A program made the position numbers and the translations under genes. The notes below the pieces were generated by a model. The model saw only the letters and a list, made by a program, of their open reading frames with translations. It did not search any database and was not told where the DNA came from. A DNA stretch of 64,000 nt. It comes from Pyxicephalus adspersus (taxonomy: Eukaryota > Chordata > Amphibia > Anura > Pyxicephalidae). This document shows, one piece after another, positions 46,577 through 57,212 of this stretch; position 1 is the stretch's first letter; each line of letters opens with the position of its first letter. The DNA lies in assembly GCF_032062135.1 (NCBI RefSeq), contig NC_092859.1, forward strand, positions 49,868,447 to 49,932,446, read 5' to 3'.

Positions 46577-46896
46577 GTAAAACTGTGGCTCAGTGGCTAG
46601 TACTCTGGCCTTTGCAGTGCTAGGTCCTAGGTTCAAATCTTGGCCAGGACACTATCTACATGTTCTCCCTGTGTTTGCATGGGTTTACTCCGGGTACTTT
46701 GGTTTCCTCCCACATTCAAAAAACACGCAGTTAGGTTAATTGGCTTCCCCCCAAAATTGACCTTGGACTGTGGTAACGACATATTACTATGGTTTCCTTA
46801 GATTGTGAGCCCTTTTGAGGGACAGTTAGTGACTATGGACTTTATAAAGCGCTGCGTAATATGCTGGCATTTTATAAATACTGTGTAATAATATTA
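46577..46896 (+). mobile_element. tRNA-derived SINE, V-SINE-like, full length
   Basis: A box TGGCTCAGTGG (46586-46596) and B box GGTTCAAATCT (46630-46640) form a pol III promoter. The central domain (GGGTTTACTCCGGG, GGTTTCCTCCCACA) is V-SINE-like, and CGCAGTTAGGTTAATTGGC follows. The tail AGCGCTGCGTAATATGCTGG ends in CTGTGTAATAATATT, matching the LINE tail. Transcribed by RNA polymerase III if active; non-coding. Confidence 0.9.
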
Positions 46897-48104
46897 ATCC
46901 ATAGTTGTTTGATCTTTTTCAAATTGTCATCTAATCCTAGTGCTGAGAAAACAGGCAAATTTTATAGCACAATCAAAAACAACTGTTTATGTATACCTGG
47001 AACTAATTGTTTTCACTTGGTTAACAGTTATTTTACTTGTTTAACAGTGGTAACAAGAGAAAACAGGCACATTTGTACACAAATAGAACTGGCTTTATTC
47101 AAAAATGTATATGTATGTATATGTATATTATGTATAAACTTGTGACCACTGGAATTGGTATATAGCAAATAAGTAGTGAAACAATCTGTCTGTCCATTGT
47201 TGGAAGAAATTACTTTTGTCCTACAAAACGTAGATGTCCACCTAAACCAGTAGCCAAATATATAGTTTTTTGGTATGCAAATTATTTCTTTAAATAAAGC
47301 CACGTCACAGGACAGGTAAATCTAGTATTTTTTTTCAGAAGTGATCTTCTGTCTTTCATTGATCTGCATTCTGCACCTGAACTTGAATAGGCTGATTTGC
47401 ACATCATGAGTGACCTAGTATTATTATTACATAAAATCAGTAATACCAAGCTATGCCTTATCTAAGGTCACAAGTAGGTTACATTTAGATTGGAAGCAGG
47501 TTCTTTGGATGCCACTGAATGCTTGTAAACAACAAGTGACACTGGAATGCGGAATAGTAACTAGAGAGCAGACAGTAGTGCTCTTTATTCTCTTTTGTAT
47601 GAATGTCAGAACTAGAACAATTATATTATGGAATCGTGTAAAAGAACCAAAACTGAAAAATGTCCAAGAATCTTTAGAAACACTTGACACTTTGACTACA
47701 ATATAAATAATTACAAAGAACATAATTATTGATCCAATATAATACGGAACTGGGCACCAATAATAAATCAAACAGGGCCACTGAATGGAAAGAGCTGAAT
47801 AGAAAGTCTTAAGAGAGTGTATTTATTGTAACTGGGCAAATTGACAACCATTTTCACATTCAGAATGTTTTGTCCTTGTTTTCTTGGTGGTAATATATTT
47901 TTTTCTTGAGGAATTGCTGGCTTTACATTATAATTTAAACAAGAAAAATGTATCTTTTTCACCTAAGCTTTTTCTAGACTTTACATGGACTTTTCCTCAA
48001 GCGTTAAAATGCACTGTGTAAAAGCATTTGCTTTCATTCCATTGTGCCTGTATACACGGGAGTATTTTTGAGCACTGTGAACACGTGAAAACACCTATAC
48101 AAAT
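46897..48104. other. No gene or repeat recognised
   Basis: AT-rich; open frames of 64-106 codons have no motif. A short TATGTATATG run lies near 47108-47130. Confidence 0.5.
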
Positions 48105-48735
48105 TAAAAAAAAATTCTCAAAACACCCCCACTTCTTCATCCACTGTGTGGTCAATTGTGCTGTATGCTTTGTCATGTTGGAAAGTGACAACTTTCTGCC
48201 AATTAAAAGTAGGTTTCCTCAAAAATGTGATATTATTCTGCCCATTATGTCCCATTTATTTTTTCATCAATCCGAACAAATGCCCCAGTTTTTGCTGCAA
48301 AGAAACACCCCCACAACAGAATGCTGCCATCTATATGCTTTATTGTATGGTATGGTTTTCTTGGAATGGGCCCAAATAGTTCAATATTTATCTCATCTGA
48401 TCGTAATATATTTTTTCACTGGACCTTAGAATTTTCATGGTGCATTTTGACAAAGTTCAGGCACAATTTAATTTGGCCATTCTTGAGGAGTGGCTTTTTC
48501 CCTGTAATGCTCTCATAAAAGCCACATTTGTGGAGCACTTGTGATATTGTTTTCACATGCACACAATGACCATGTTTTGATATACATTCCTGTAAGTGCT
48601 TCAAAGTGGCCATACATCCCTTGGTAGCCTCTCTGACCAGTTTATTACTTTGTTGTCTGTTTGGAAGCCTGATCTGGAAAGGGCTATAGTAGTACCACAT
48701 ACTTTCCACTTCATAATAATAGACTCTACTGTGCT

Positions 48736-48743
48736 GCTAGAGC
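48736..48743. repeat. Imperfect target duplication, left (TGCTAGAG)
   Basis: Agrees with 49020-49027 (TTCTATAG) at 6 of 8 positions. It flanks the small hAT-like element. Confidence 0.6.
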
Positions 48744-49019
48744 AGCAGTCACCAGCCGGTGGTCTGTAGTCCACTGATGATCTGCTAGAAAATTTTGGTG
48801 GTCCATGGCTCTTGTCGCTGCACCCCCAGTGAGGTCAGAAGAAGGACCCCGCTAGGGGGGCGCACGAACCACAGCTGTAGACCATGTCAGGGCAGTGAGC
48901 GGGTTGTGTCTCTGAAGAGACCCGGTTCTCCTTTAAGTCACACACAGCTCCTCATGCATGCACGAGCCAGATTCCATGGATTTAGTAGTCCATGAGGTCC
49001 GAAGGGTTGGTGACCACTG
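48744..49019. mobile_element. Small non-autonomous hAT-like element (276 bp) nested in Tc1
   Basis: Left TIR CAGCAGTCACCAGCCGG, right TIR GGTTGGTGACCACTG; hAT-type CAG...CTG ends, with a degenerate 8-bp duplication. The interior is GC-rich and non-coding (the open frame at 48795-48995 is not a gene). It interrupts the N-terminal transposase codons of the Tc1 relic, so it is the younger of the two. Confidence 0.8.
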
Positions 49020-49330
49020 TTCTATAGTTAAAGCCATTTGCATTTTTTTGCAACTATCTGGCTTGCTCCTGTCCACAACTTAAGATATTTTGACAGTGCT
49101 TTGCCACCCATATTTGATTGTTTGCTTTCAGTAGCACTGAATACTTCAGGGATAGCTAAGTTATGCTCACCCAATCAAAATTATTACAAGTGATCACAGA
49201 TTGGAGCCATTTTGTAGCTTGGTGTGTATTGGAGAAGGTGATTAGTTACATCTGATAAGATTTACAGGTCAGAGGGGGATTATCTTGATTATATTGTTTT
49301 TTTTAATTTGCTATTTGCATTGAGTAAATA

Positions 49331-50739
49331 CGATTCGAAAAAAAAAAATTTATGTGTGTGTCTTCTTTACAGGCTATAAACAAAATGGTAAAATTTTGAA
49401 ATGAGTGATTTTTTTCTATACCCATTGCATCAGTTTAAACACCTGTGCATTGCTAAATAATACCTTACTGTAGCAATCATCATGCTTATATCTTATAGAT
49501 AATTCTTCTACAATAACCCTAAAAAAAACAGCAACATTCACATTCTACTTCACAACATTCAATATCATTACTGACTGATTGATTAGTAAATAGATTGTGA
49601 CCTAATATGTACATGTTGCTACAGAAAAAAAAAGACTTTTGCTGAATGAAATGCTATGTGAGCTTTTTATAAATATACCCCTATAAATTAAATTCTATAT
49701 AATATATAGTGTTATTAAAACATTAAAATAAAGTAATAAAAAATCTAAAATTTAAACTAAATAATTTAGTAGCACATAATAATTGAAACAGAGAAAAAAA
49801 AAAACAAATCACATAAATGAAAGAGGTGAAACAACAGGAATTTTAAACCTATATTAATTTTAGAATAGAAGCTGTACAAAATATGTATTAGAGTCAGCGC
49901 TCTGGCACTGTTCCCTGGATACTGTCAATTATAATTCATGATTGTGTCAATAACATATTTTGTGTAACGATTACACTGTTGTTGGACACTGTTGGAAAAA
50001 GTTGTGTAATATATAATTAGATGGTCAGGAAAGAGGATTCTCTTATGGCGTCTAGAACAGATTCGGACGAGAAGCATGAAAGGCTGTTCCAGTTTTTTAG
50101 CAATAAAATGGCCCTAAATAATTTTTTTTATCCAAAGTGGAACATCGAAAATTTGATCTTCCTCCTGGGTACTACCTTAACAACTGCCACATCCCTTAAA
50201 TTATCCAATTCAGATAAACATACAAAAGAAAATTGTGACTTTTAAGGCAGTAACAACAATTGGCATCATGATCATCGTATATTCAAAATATATCAGTTTA
50301 TTTAAAATCATATCAAAACATATCAAACATTAAAACAATTACATTTATTTACTTCATCTCTAAAAATTACATAAAATTTTCACCAAAAGCGGTGTACAGT
50401 TTCAGATAAATAGAAATATTTGTTTGTTCTAGGAGTCTCGACGTGTTTCGTGGCATAATCATCTGCTTTCTCAGTAGGTCTAGAAGGCTTAAATATTCAT
50501 CACCATTAGACATAATTACATTATTCACAATATGTCTTTTTTATTGTGTAAAAACCAAAAGAGGAACATCATTTTAGCATATACATATACATCCTACACA
50601 TATAACAAATCTACACATCCTACACTTTCAAAACCAAGAGGTTCACAAATTACCTCAAACTGTAAAGAGTTTGAGGTTATAAAAGGGTTCAAGATTTTTT
50701 AGGCCAAGCTGTCTCTGCTGCATTACCTTCTTCCGATAA
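49331..50739. other. No gene; retroelement-like motif near 50440
   Basis: AT-rich. 50432-50480 contains TCGACGTGTTTCGTGGCA and CTGCTTTCTCAGTAGG, resembling a motif at 30020-30060. No coding similarity. Confidence 0.4.
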
Positions 50740-51085
50740 TGGATCCTGCTGTCATCTCTTCTAGTTAAATGAGGTGACCATCCACTTGATCTAAAAGAAA
50801 ATGTGATTCATCAGACTAGGCCGCCTTCATGCATTCCTCAATGATCCAGCTCTGAATATGTACCCATTGTAGACAGTTTCAACAATGGACCCTGAATGGT
50901 TTGGCTGTGTTTTCTGTCACTGTTCTTATGTGGTAAGCATTAGGTGTTTCAGAAATTTGCACTATAAAAGTTCATTCATGGAACTGATCCAGTCAGATAA
51001 GCCCCCACCTGCAATATTGTTCCGTTATCACATTGCTAGTTCACCAGTCATCCTTTCATTGACAGCTTTTGGTACTAACCACTGC
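50740..51085 (-). pseudogene. Tc1-like transposase relic, fifth lineage
   Basis: The minus strand reads, with a stop, QWVHIQSWIIEECMKAA then SDES, the segment leading to the first catalytic aspartate of a Tc1-like transposase of the SDES type. Upstream on the minus strand (51085-50900) only scattered agreement with the helix-turn-helix part remains. Downstream only a few codons can be followed. Stops in all frames. The SDES signature distinguishes it from the WTDETK copy at 18278-19276. Confidence 0.65.
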
Positions 51086-51739
51086 ATAATAATATTATTA
51101 ATTAAAAAAAAACTGTTATTTGGTAGTAGTTGGAAATGACACTCTCCCACTATACTTCACTTTTCGGTGTATTTTTAGCGTACCATTGTGAAATAACTGT
51201 AAAACATGAAAGGCCCTTTTTCCCATCCCACCAATATTATAATCCCAATAAAGGGACTGGTCAACCCTGGTTTTGTATGCACACAATCATAATTTAGCTA
51301 ATGTATTTTAGATGTAAAGGTAGGCAAATAAGAAAAGACATAGAGACAAAAAGGAAAATTAACCAAAGTCAAGAGGAAGAAAACAAAAACCATGCCATGA
51401 CCCATATTTTACAGCCAGGCAGCCTTCCTAATTGGAGTACTTCTTACTTGTAGAGAGGGAAATAATCAGTTGAACATTACTGTCCTTATAGCTTACTATA
51501 AGGTAAAAATAATCTCTTGAACCCTAGATGCTCAAAAAGCAGGATCTCCATTGGGAAAAGTGAGCTGTAATCACAATGGTTCAATCCCTAATGCTCCAGC
51601 GTATTCATATGCTTCCTTTCACTTTTATTATAATTAAAAACCTTGTTGACTAGTTTTTGGCATATGTGTGTTTGGTAAGAAAGTATCAATGCAACAGCAA
51701 ATTAAACATTGTATTCCTAATCTCCTCCTATCCCACGTT
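51086..51739. other. No gene recognised
   Basis: AT-rich to balanced sequence without motifs. Confidence 0.45.
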
Positions 51740-51880
51740 GTACACTAGCCCAGCCCCCTCTGGCAACACTACCCTTTTTCTTAACCCCTTAAAAGCTCTG
51801 GGCTGGGCCCAGCCCCCGGTCATGTAGTCACTGCGCCTAATTCTTACGGCTACGTGCCTCTCTTCTCTGTTCTAGGGATT
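51740..51880. repeat. Module shared with 24410-24515
   Basis: GTCATGTAGTCACTGCGCCT, TCTTACGGCTACGTGCCTC corresponds to GTCATGCAGGCCCTGCGCCT and CGGCTACGGGTCTC at 24460-24505. Both follow a pyrimidine-rich stretch. Unclassified repeat. Confidence 0.55.
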
Positions 51881-51949
51881 GTGGTCAGTCAAGAAATGCT
51901 GTATTATCTGATCTGTAAACTAAGAGACACCTTGGGAAGCTCCTCCAAG

Positions 51950-52082
51950 TCATTTGTTATTTGCTAGCAAATGGTTTGAGTCCTGGTCGAGATCCATTCC
52001 AGGTTTGCTGGATCACCCAGCTTCACCACTTAGAGTGTATCCTCTCCAGCCTTGGAGAGCTTTAAAAAATCAGGCCCAATGA
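51950..52082. repeat. GATCACCCAG foldback repeat, single arm
   Basis: TTTGCTAGCAAATGGTTTGA, then CCAGGTTTGCTGGATCACCC, then CCTTGGAGAGCTTTAAAAAA ending TCAGGCCC. It matches the right arm of 42907-43086. Confidence 0.75.
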
Positions 52083-53894
52083 TTGGTAACCTAATAAAGA
52101 ATTTAATGTTCCAAACTGATGCCCTTTTATTCAGGCAATTATAAGTTAGTTTATGGCACAAAATTTAGAAGTAAGTGTTAAAAGGGGATAAGTGAAATAC
52201 CCATTGCAGCGTGACAAAACTGGCATAATTATGATATAAAAGTGACTTTCTGCTTAAAGCAATACAAAAGAACTGTATGTACAGGATAGGCCAAGTAGTT
52301 GATAGCAAATTTTGGCAAAACTAATGAATAAATGAGAAACAATGACTCAGAAAGCATAGTGTTTACTCAATGTGGTTTAATACAACATTTTTAGACAGAC
52401 GATTGCAAATTAATATAAATACTTCCTACAATACTTTTTGCTAGAAACTTTTAAAGTCCCCTGCTACTTGGAATGGATAAAACTGCAGAAGAAAATATAA
52501 AATATAAAGTGGCACATCATGGAAATAGAATTACCAATCTTTTTAAAGTTTTTTTTAATGCAGTATATATTCGGTCTTTTTTTGTCTTTATTTCTAAGGT
52601 TTATTTACCTCTGTCTGGGAAGGGGTAAGCAATACTCTGAATCTTTGTACAAATTCCCCAGAGTGAAGGAGCAGATATCCAAAGACCCACTTATTAAATT
52701 CAATTAAATTCTTGCCCACAGACCATGCAACACTGAGGTCATGATGCGGGAATAAGGTCCTCTTCTCCAATTATGTTCCTTGCCACTGTTGTGGGCAAGT
52801 GGTGATCTTGTTTTTGCCAAAAGAGAAGGGAGCTACATTCTTTTTGCCTACTTCCTTCTTTCCCAATCCAGATTTCAGACGACTTTTTACGGAATTATGT
52901 GGGGTAAAAAAAATGTTCACTGCCCCCATTTCCTATCCACAAAGTTCCCAAACCAAATAAATGTCTGGTTTTAAAAAATATGGGGACCTTACAAATTTTT
53001 ACCTACAAAAATCTATAAAAATGTATAATTTTTTAAAATCTTTAAAAAAATAAATAAAGAAACAGTACAGGTTATCACTCTTACTCTAGCCCAAGTAATT
53101 TTTTTGGCCATTTCAAACTGCAGCATTCTATGTTCCAAATGCAGGCTAATTTACGCTCCGAACCATTTCTATTCAAATGAATAGGAATGGTTGGGAACCA
53201 CTTTTTGGATGTGGCTGTAATGGATTCTTTTTTTCTTTATACCCAGTTCAGTTCTCAAAAGATTCAAAAAATCTAATTTTGATGCTACTCCTGCTGCCTG
53301 GGGTTAGTCATCAGGACAGGGATGTTAGGCTACAGATATAAAGGGCTATCGTTACTGCTCTCACAAAAACTCCTCTTTCTCCTCCTCTTTCTCCTTCTTC
53401 TTCATATTGAACTTGTTAGTCCTCCAATGTAGAATATTTAACTAAGAAAAATAAATATTTTCCCTGCCATCCTTTGGGACGCCAATTGAGCACTCTCCTA
53501 ACCAAGCTACTGGTGGGCAGTCCTTGATGTACATGTTGGTGAAAGGCAGATCTTTAAAGAACTTACAGAGTGTGCTCAGTCCTGTTGGAAGATATTAAGC
53601 TGCCGGTGCTAACTATGGACAAATAACTGCAGATACCTAAAGAAATGGCTGCAGACAGGAGTAGTACATGTAATTTACAGCCTATTAAGTAAGTTAAGTG
53701 TGGCACTGCCATCTCTTCCTGGTGGGATCTGTTATAATGCAATACAATAGTCAAAAGGATGAGCTCCAGAGTTGTCTCCCCTTCTAATTTTTCTTCTCCT
53801 TCCACTTCACAAGAGAACCCCACCCCAATGACATCAACATGGCAAAATGTACTACCCCACAGTATAGCATTTGCTGCTATGTAATCCTAAAGCA
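52083..53894. other. No gene recognised; small inverted repeat
   Basis: AT-rich. A 32-bp near-palindrome lies at 53161-53192 (AACCATTTCTATTCA / TGAATAGGAATGGTT). Open frames lack motifs. Confidence 0.45.
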
Positions 53895-54210
53895 TGCCTA
53901 AACTCTGAATTTTCACTTTAGATTAAAGGGTAGACAACCCTTTTATATAACGTAAAATGTCTGATTGTTTGTCTTCTTTTTAAGTACAACACCGCCCCCT
54001 AATTGCCCTTCTAGGCGTTTGAGAATGAATGGGAGCGTAAAGCCTTCTGGGATTCCTACGTCATGCATCCTGGGAGGCTCTTGGGTCCTCCTTCTGCCCA
54101 TGCCCGAGCAGAAGGGAAAAGAATTGCAGATCTCACGCATGGGATTGACTGTGCTGTGGGATTAAAGTGGCAAGTCATTTTTTTTGTTTTGAGGTTAGTT
54201 CCTCTTTAAG
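53895..54210. mobile_element. AACTAAAC-TIR element, copy C
   Basis: Left end TGCCTAAACTCTGAATTTTC, right end GAGGTTAGTTCCTCTTTAAG. The interior shares GGGATTCCTACGTCATGCAT and CTGGGAGGCTC with copy D (minus strand: GGGATACCTACGTCACGCAT). Non-coding. Confidence 0.75.
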
Positions 54211-56377
54211 TCTCTTTGTCCCAATTCAGATTTTTAGGGATACGTGCCCATAGAAGAGGCAACTAAATTTGTAAGATAGGACAACAAAGGTATCAGTGAT
54301 ATCATATCACTCATTTCCAGGTTAGAAGTCATGTTGGATTAGATGCAGCATGGTGAACAGGAGAGTGATTCTCATCCTGTGTCTCACAACTGTGGAAGTT
54401 TCAGTGGGGACTGGGACTTTATGGGGGCGTCCACTGCATATTGCCAAATATAGCAAGTATGATTATTTGTTTCACAGTCATAAACATATTGTTGATATCA
54501 AACAGAAAAATGACTGTACAGCCACACTCTCAGACCCTCATTATAACAGCAAATGTGGCAACTTTTCAAGCCTTCTGAAAGGAAGACAAAACTTTACTAA
54601 TATGAACAAATATTGTGCAGCCTCCTCAGGACAGATTTTTCTTGTAAGGGGCATACTAGTGCCTCATCTTATCAGCAGACATTTCTCATTCCCCATTGTA
54701 TCAGTCCTCAGCCCCTTTTGTCTCAATCACCACTTCCACATTCAGCAGCAGCACAATAATGAGCAATGCTGACTACAATCACTTGAATATGATGGCCAAT
54801 TATTTCTAGCCGCAGCATCAGCATGAGGGAAGGGGGTTAGAGGATCAGATAGGGGATTTGTTCTCATCTAATCTGGCAAGATCTGAAATGCCAGTTTACT
54901 TAATGCTGGACCCAATGTAATACTGGGCCAAAAAGTTAGATGTTTGGCCCGAATTGTCTTGGTATGCCATCCAGGTGCTGTTTTCTACACATTGAAGTGT
55001 AAAGTAAATATGATGTCATGATATTTACTACCAGTGTGGAGAGTTATTTCATTTTCATTCAAACAAACCAATCCTGAATTTGCAACCTAATGCCAATGCA
55101 TGGGACGGTTCAGCAGAGAGCACCGTGGGAATGTGCAGGTATGACACCCAGCTTATAAGCATTAAGTAGTTTATGTGATCTATGTTTGATCAGGGATGAA
55201 TATTCATTGTGTGTGCTGCGACCCCCTTAGTGATCTATCCCCAACACATAAGTCACTTAGCGAAACACAATATAAATTTCTGCTCTTCTAAAAATACCTA
55301 ATCCTGCTGTACTAATTACCTCTGGGTAAAAAAAAATAATATACATTTAAAAGTACAACTTTTGATTAAACCCCCTTTCTTTGAAAATGTATATAATGAA
55401 TGACCTAATAACTAATCTGTCATCAAAAGGCTTAGCTTTAGGTTCTAATAAGTCTTAAAAATTCTGGAACATAATTTTTTGGAATGCTGAAAGCAAAAAT
55501 GTATTTTAATTAATATAACCATAATCATTATTTTTTAAAGAGCCAGCAATACCTCTGAAGAAAAAACATGAAGATAACATATTTTCAGAAAATATTGCAG
55601 GAGAACTTGTATTCCTCAACCCAAAATCTGTACATGAGAGACACTTGAACTTTTCAACATGACAACTGTCCATATATAAGTCCAAGATGACACTTCAGTA
55701 ACTGCAGCCTAAAAATTATAAAAGTCCTATTACCCACAAGCATTTTACCCAACCTTCAGCAGTCTTTACAATGATCATTCCCACTTGCTTGGCACATTAT
55801 TTAGGAAAAGAAAAATTAGCCATTTGGTTTTCACCAGATTTCACCTAACCATATCAATACATCTCCATCCACTTACTGGAGATAGTGGCTTTGAATCTGA
55901 AATCTTAGAACAAAGTTCCTTTCAAGTGTTTGGGTAGAAAAACCGTTATAAAAATAAACATTTTTTCCTTTTTTTTCCTTCAGATGGTTTCTGTTTCTAT
56001 CAACACTGTTTTTAAAACTACGACACTGAACTGTCCATTTTAAATTGTCATAAAAGATGAAGAGATGGAGATAAAGAATGGACTAGAATAGGAAACACTA
56101 TAGCTGGCAGTAATCTAGCCAAAGTACCAGGGTCTTTTCTGTGTAGTAACCCAGATTAGACATATATAACACACTTGGAACATTATCATGAAATTGTGCT
56201 TTAGCTGCTGACATTTCTCCATTGGCCTTTGTTTTGATCCCAGGAAAATTATTTTTCAAGCACAGAAAAGAGTAAAATCCCTACTAGAACTCAAAAAAGG
56301 GTGTGGACACACCTACAGGTATCATCCTTTCTCAAGAAACACTTTTGCTAAATAATAGAAAATTATTTTAGGAAATT
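54211..56377. other. No gene recognised
   Basis: The 140-codon frame at 54350-54772 has a hydrophobic start but no recognisable domain or codon signal; I judge it chance or repeat-derived. The remainder is AT-rich. Confidence 0.4.
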
Positions 56378-56432
56378 TATTCCAGGTTTGTTGCATCACA
56401 GGTTACATTCAAGGTTTGCTGGATCAATTGTT
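56378..56432. repeat. Short GATCACCCAG-family remnant
   Basis: TTCCAGGTTTGTTGCATCAC followed by AAGGTTTGCTGGATCA, two degenerate pieces of the foldback repeat arm. Confidence 0.4.
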
Positions 56433-56718
56433 AATGGACTTCTGCCATAATCACTAAGTATGCACAGCATGCTTGCCAGTTATGGCACATACACAGGACC
56501 AATCATAGCTCCATGCTTGGAAGGTGCCATCTTGCTAAAGGATGACTACTGATTATGTAACTCTTGTGCATGATTTATATTTTACCGAGGAGCTTATTAA
56601 ATGTTAACCAAGCTTAGTTTATAAGGTATTTAATATAATTCATCAATATAATGCTAGTTGGCATGATACTTGTTAAATTTCCCTTAAAAAAGAATGGTTG
56701 TTCAGGGTGAACACAGAC

Positions 56719-57212
56719 TTAGAGCGGAACTAAACTGAAAATAAAAAAACACACTTACCTTTAGGCCTGCAGATCCCTAGATGGTGCTGGTCCTTCTCGA
56801 AATCCGGTCCCGCATCCTCCTGGAATTCCTGTTCGTCCCTGTGCGTAGGAAGCGCCAGGTGCCGTCATCTTCAGTCTTCTTGTTTTCTTGGCACATCATC
56901 GGATCCCGCAATTCTCAGGTGCAAGATCAGGTGATATAGCCCGCCATAAAGATCGGCTTCTCTTTCCCTTAATAGAAAAAATGCCCCTTCTTTGCATGTC
57001 TGAGATTAGGTCATGTACAGAAGGAGCACCCAGAGCTTTCCAGGATGCGTGACGTAGGTATCCCAGGAGGCTCTGCGTTGCACTATGGTGATCAAGACTG
57101 AGAGGGGCGATGCTGCACCCTTTCTTTTTAAATACTTAAAAGAATTTTAAAAAATCTAACATTTTTCCTTTACATATAAGGGTGAAAATGTTGAGTTTAG
57201 GTTCACTTAAAG
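56719..57212. mobile_element. AACTAAAC-TIR element, copy D (longest)
   Basis: Left end AGAGCGGAACTAAACTGAAA, right end TTGAGTTTAGGTTCACTTAA. Read on the minus strand it matches copy A throughout and copy C over its first half, so it may be close to the full-length form. AAAGGTAAGTGT on the minus strand (56752-56763) is a donor-like motif. Non-coding. Confidence 0.8.

Larger units (their letters stand above)
48105..49330 (-). pseudogene. Tc1-like transposon relic with transposase, split by a hAT-like insertion
   Basis: On the minus strand a start at 49111 reads MGGKALSKYLKLWTGASQIV, then the reading is cut by the insertion at 48744-49019. It resumes in other frames: NKLVREATKGCMATLKHLQE, HVKTISQVLHKCGFY, KKPLLKNGQIKL (48416-48630), then a degraded first catalytic region followed by GSILLWGCFFAAKTGAFVRI near 48280. 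Beyond 48230 shifts and stops erase the frame, and no second catalytic aspartate or final glutamate can be read. The leader 49112-49330 contains a GATCACTTGTAATAATTTTG stretch. No functional protein. Tc1 assignment is firm; exact ends are approximate. Confidence 0.85.

Noticed and set aside
48795..48995. 66-codon arginine-rich open frame
   Set aside because: Inside the small non-autonomous hAT-like element; GC-rich composition accounts for it.
54350..54772. 140-codon open frame with hydrophobic N-terminus
   Set aside because: No recognisable domain, no splice signals around it, and no second exon. Hydrophobic starts arise easily in AT-rich frames. Kept as chance or repeat-derived.
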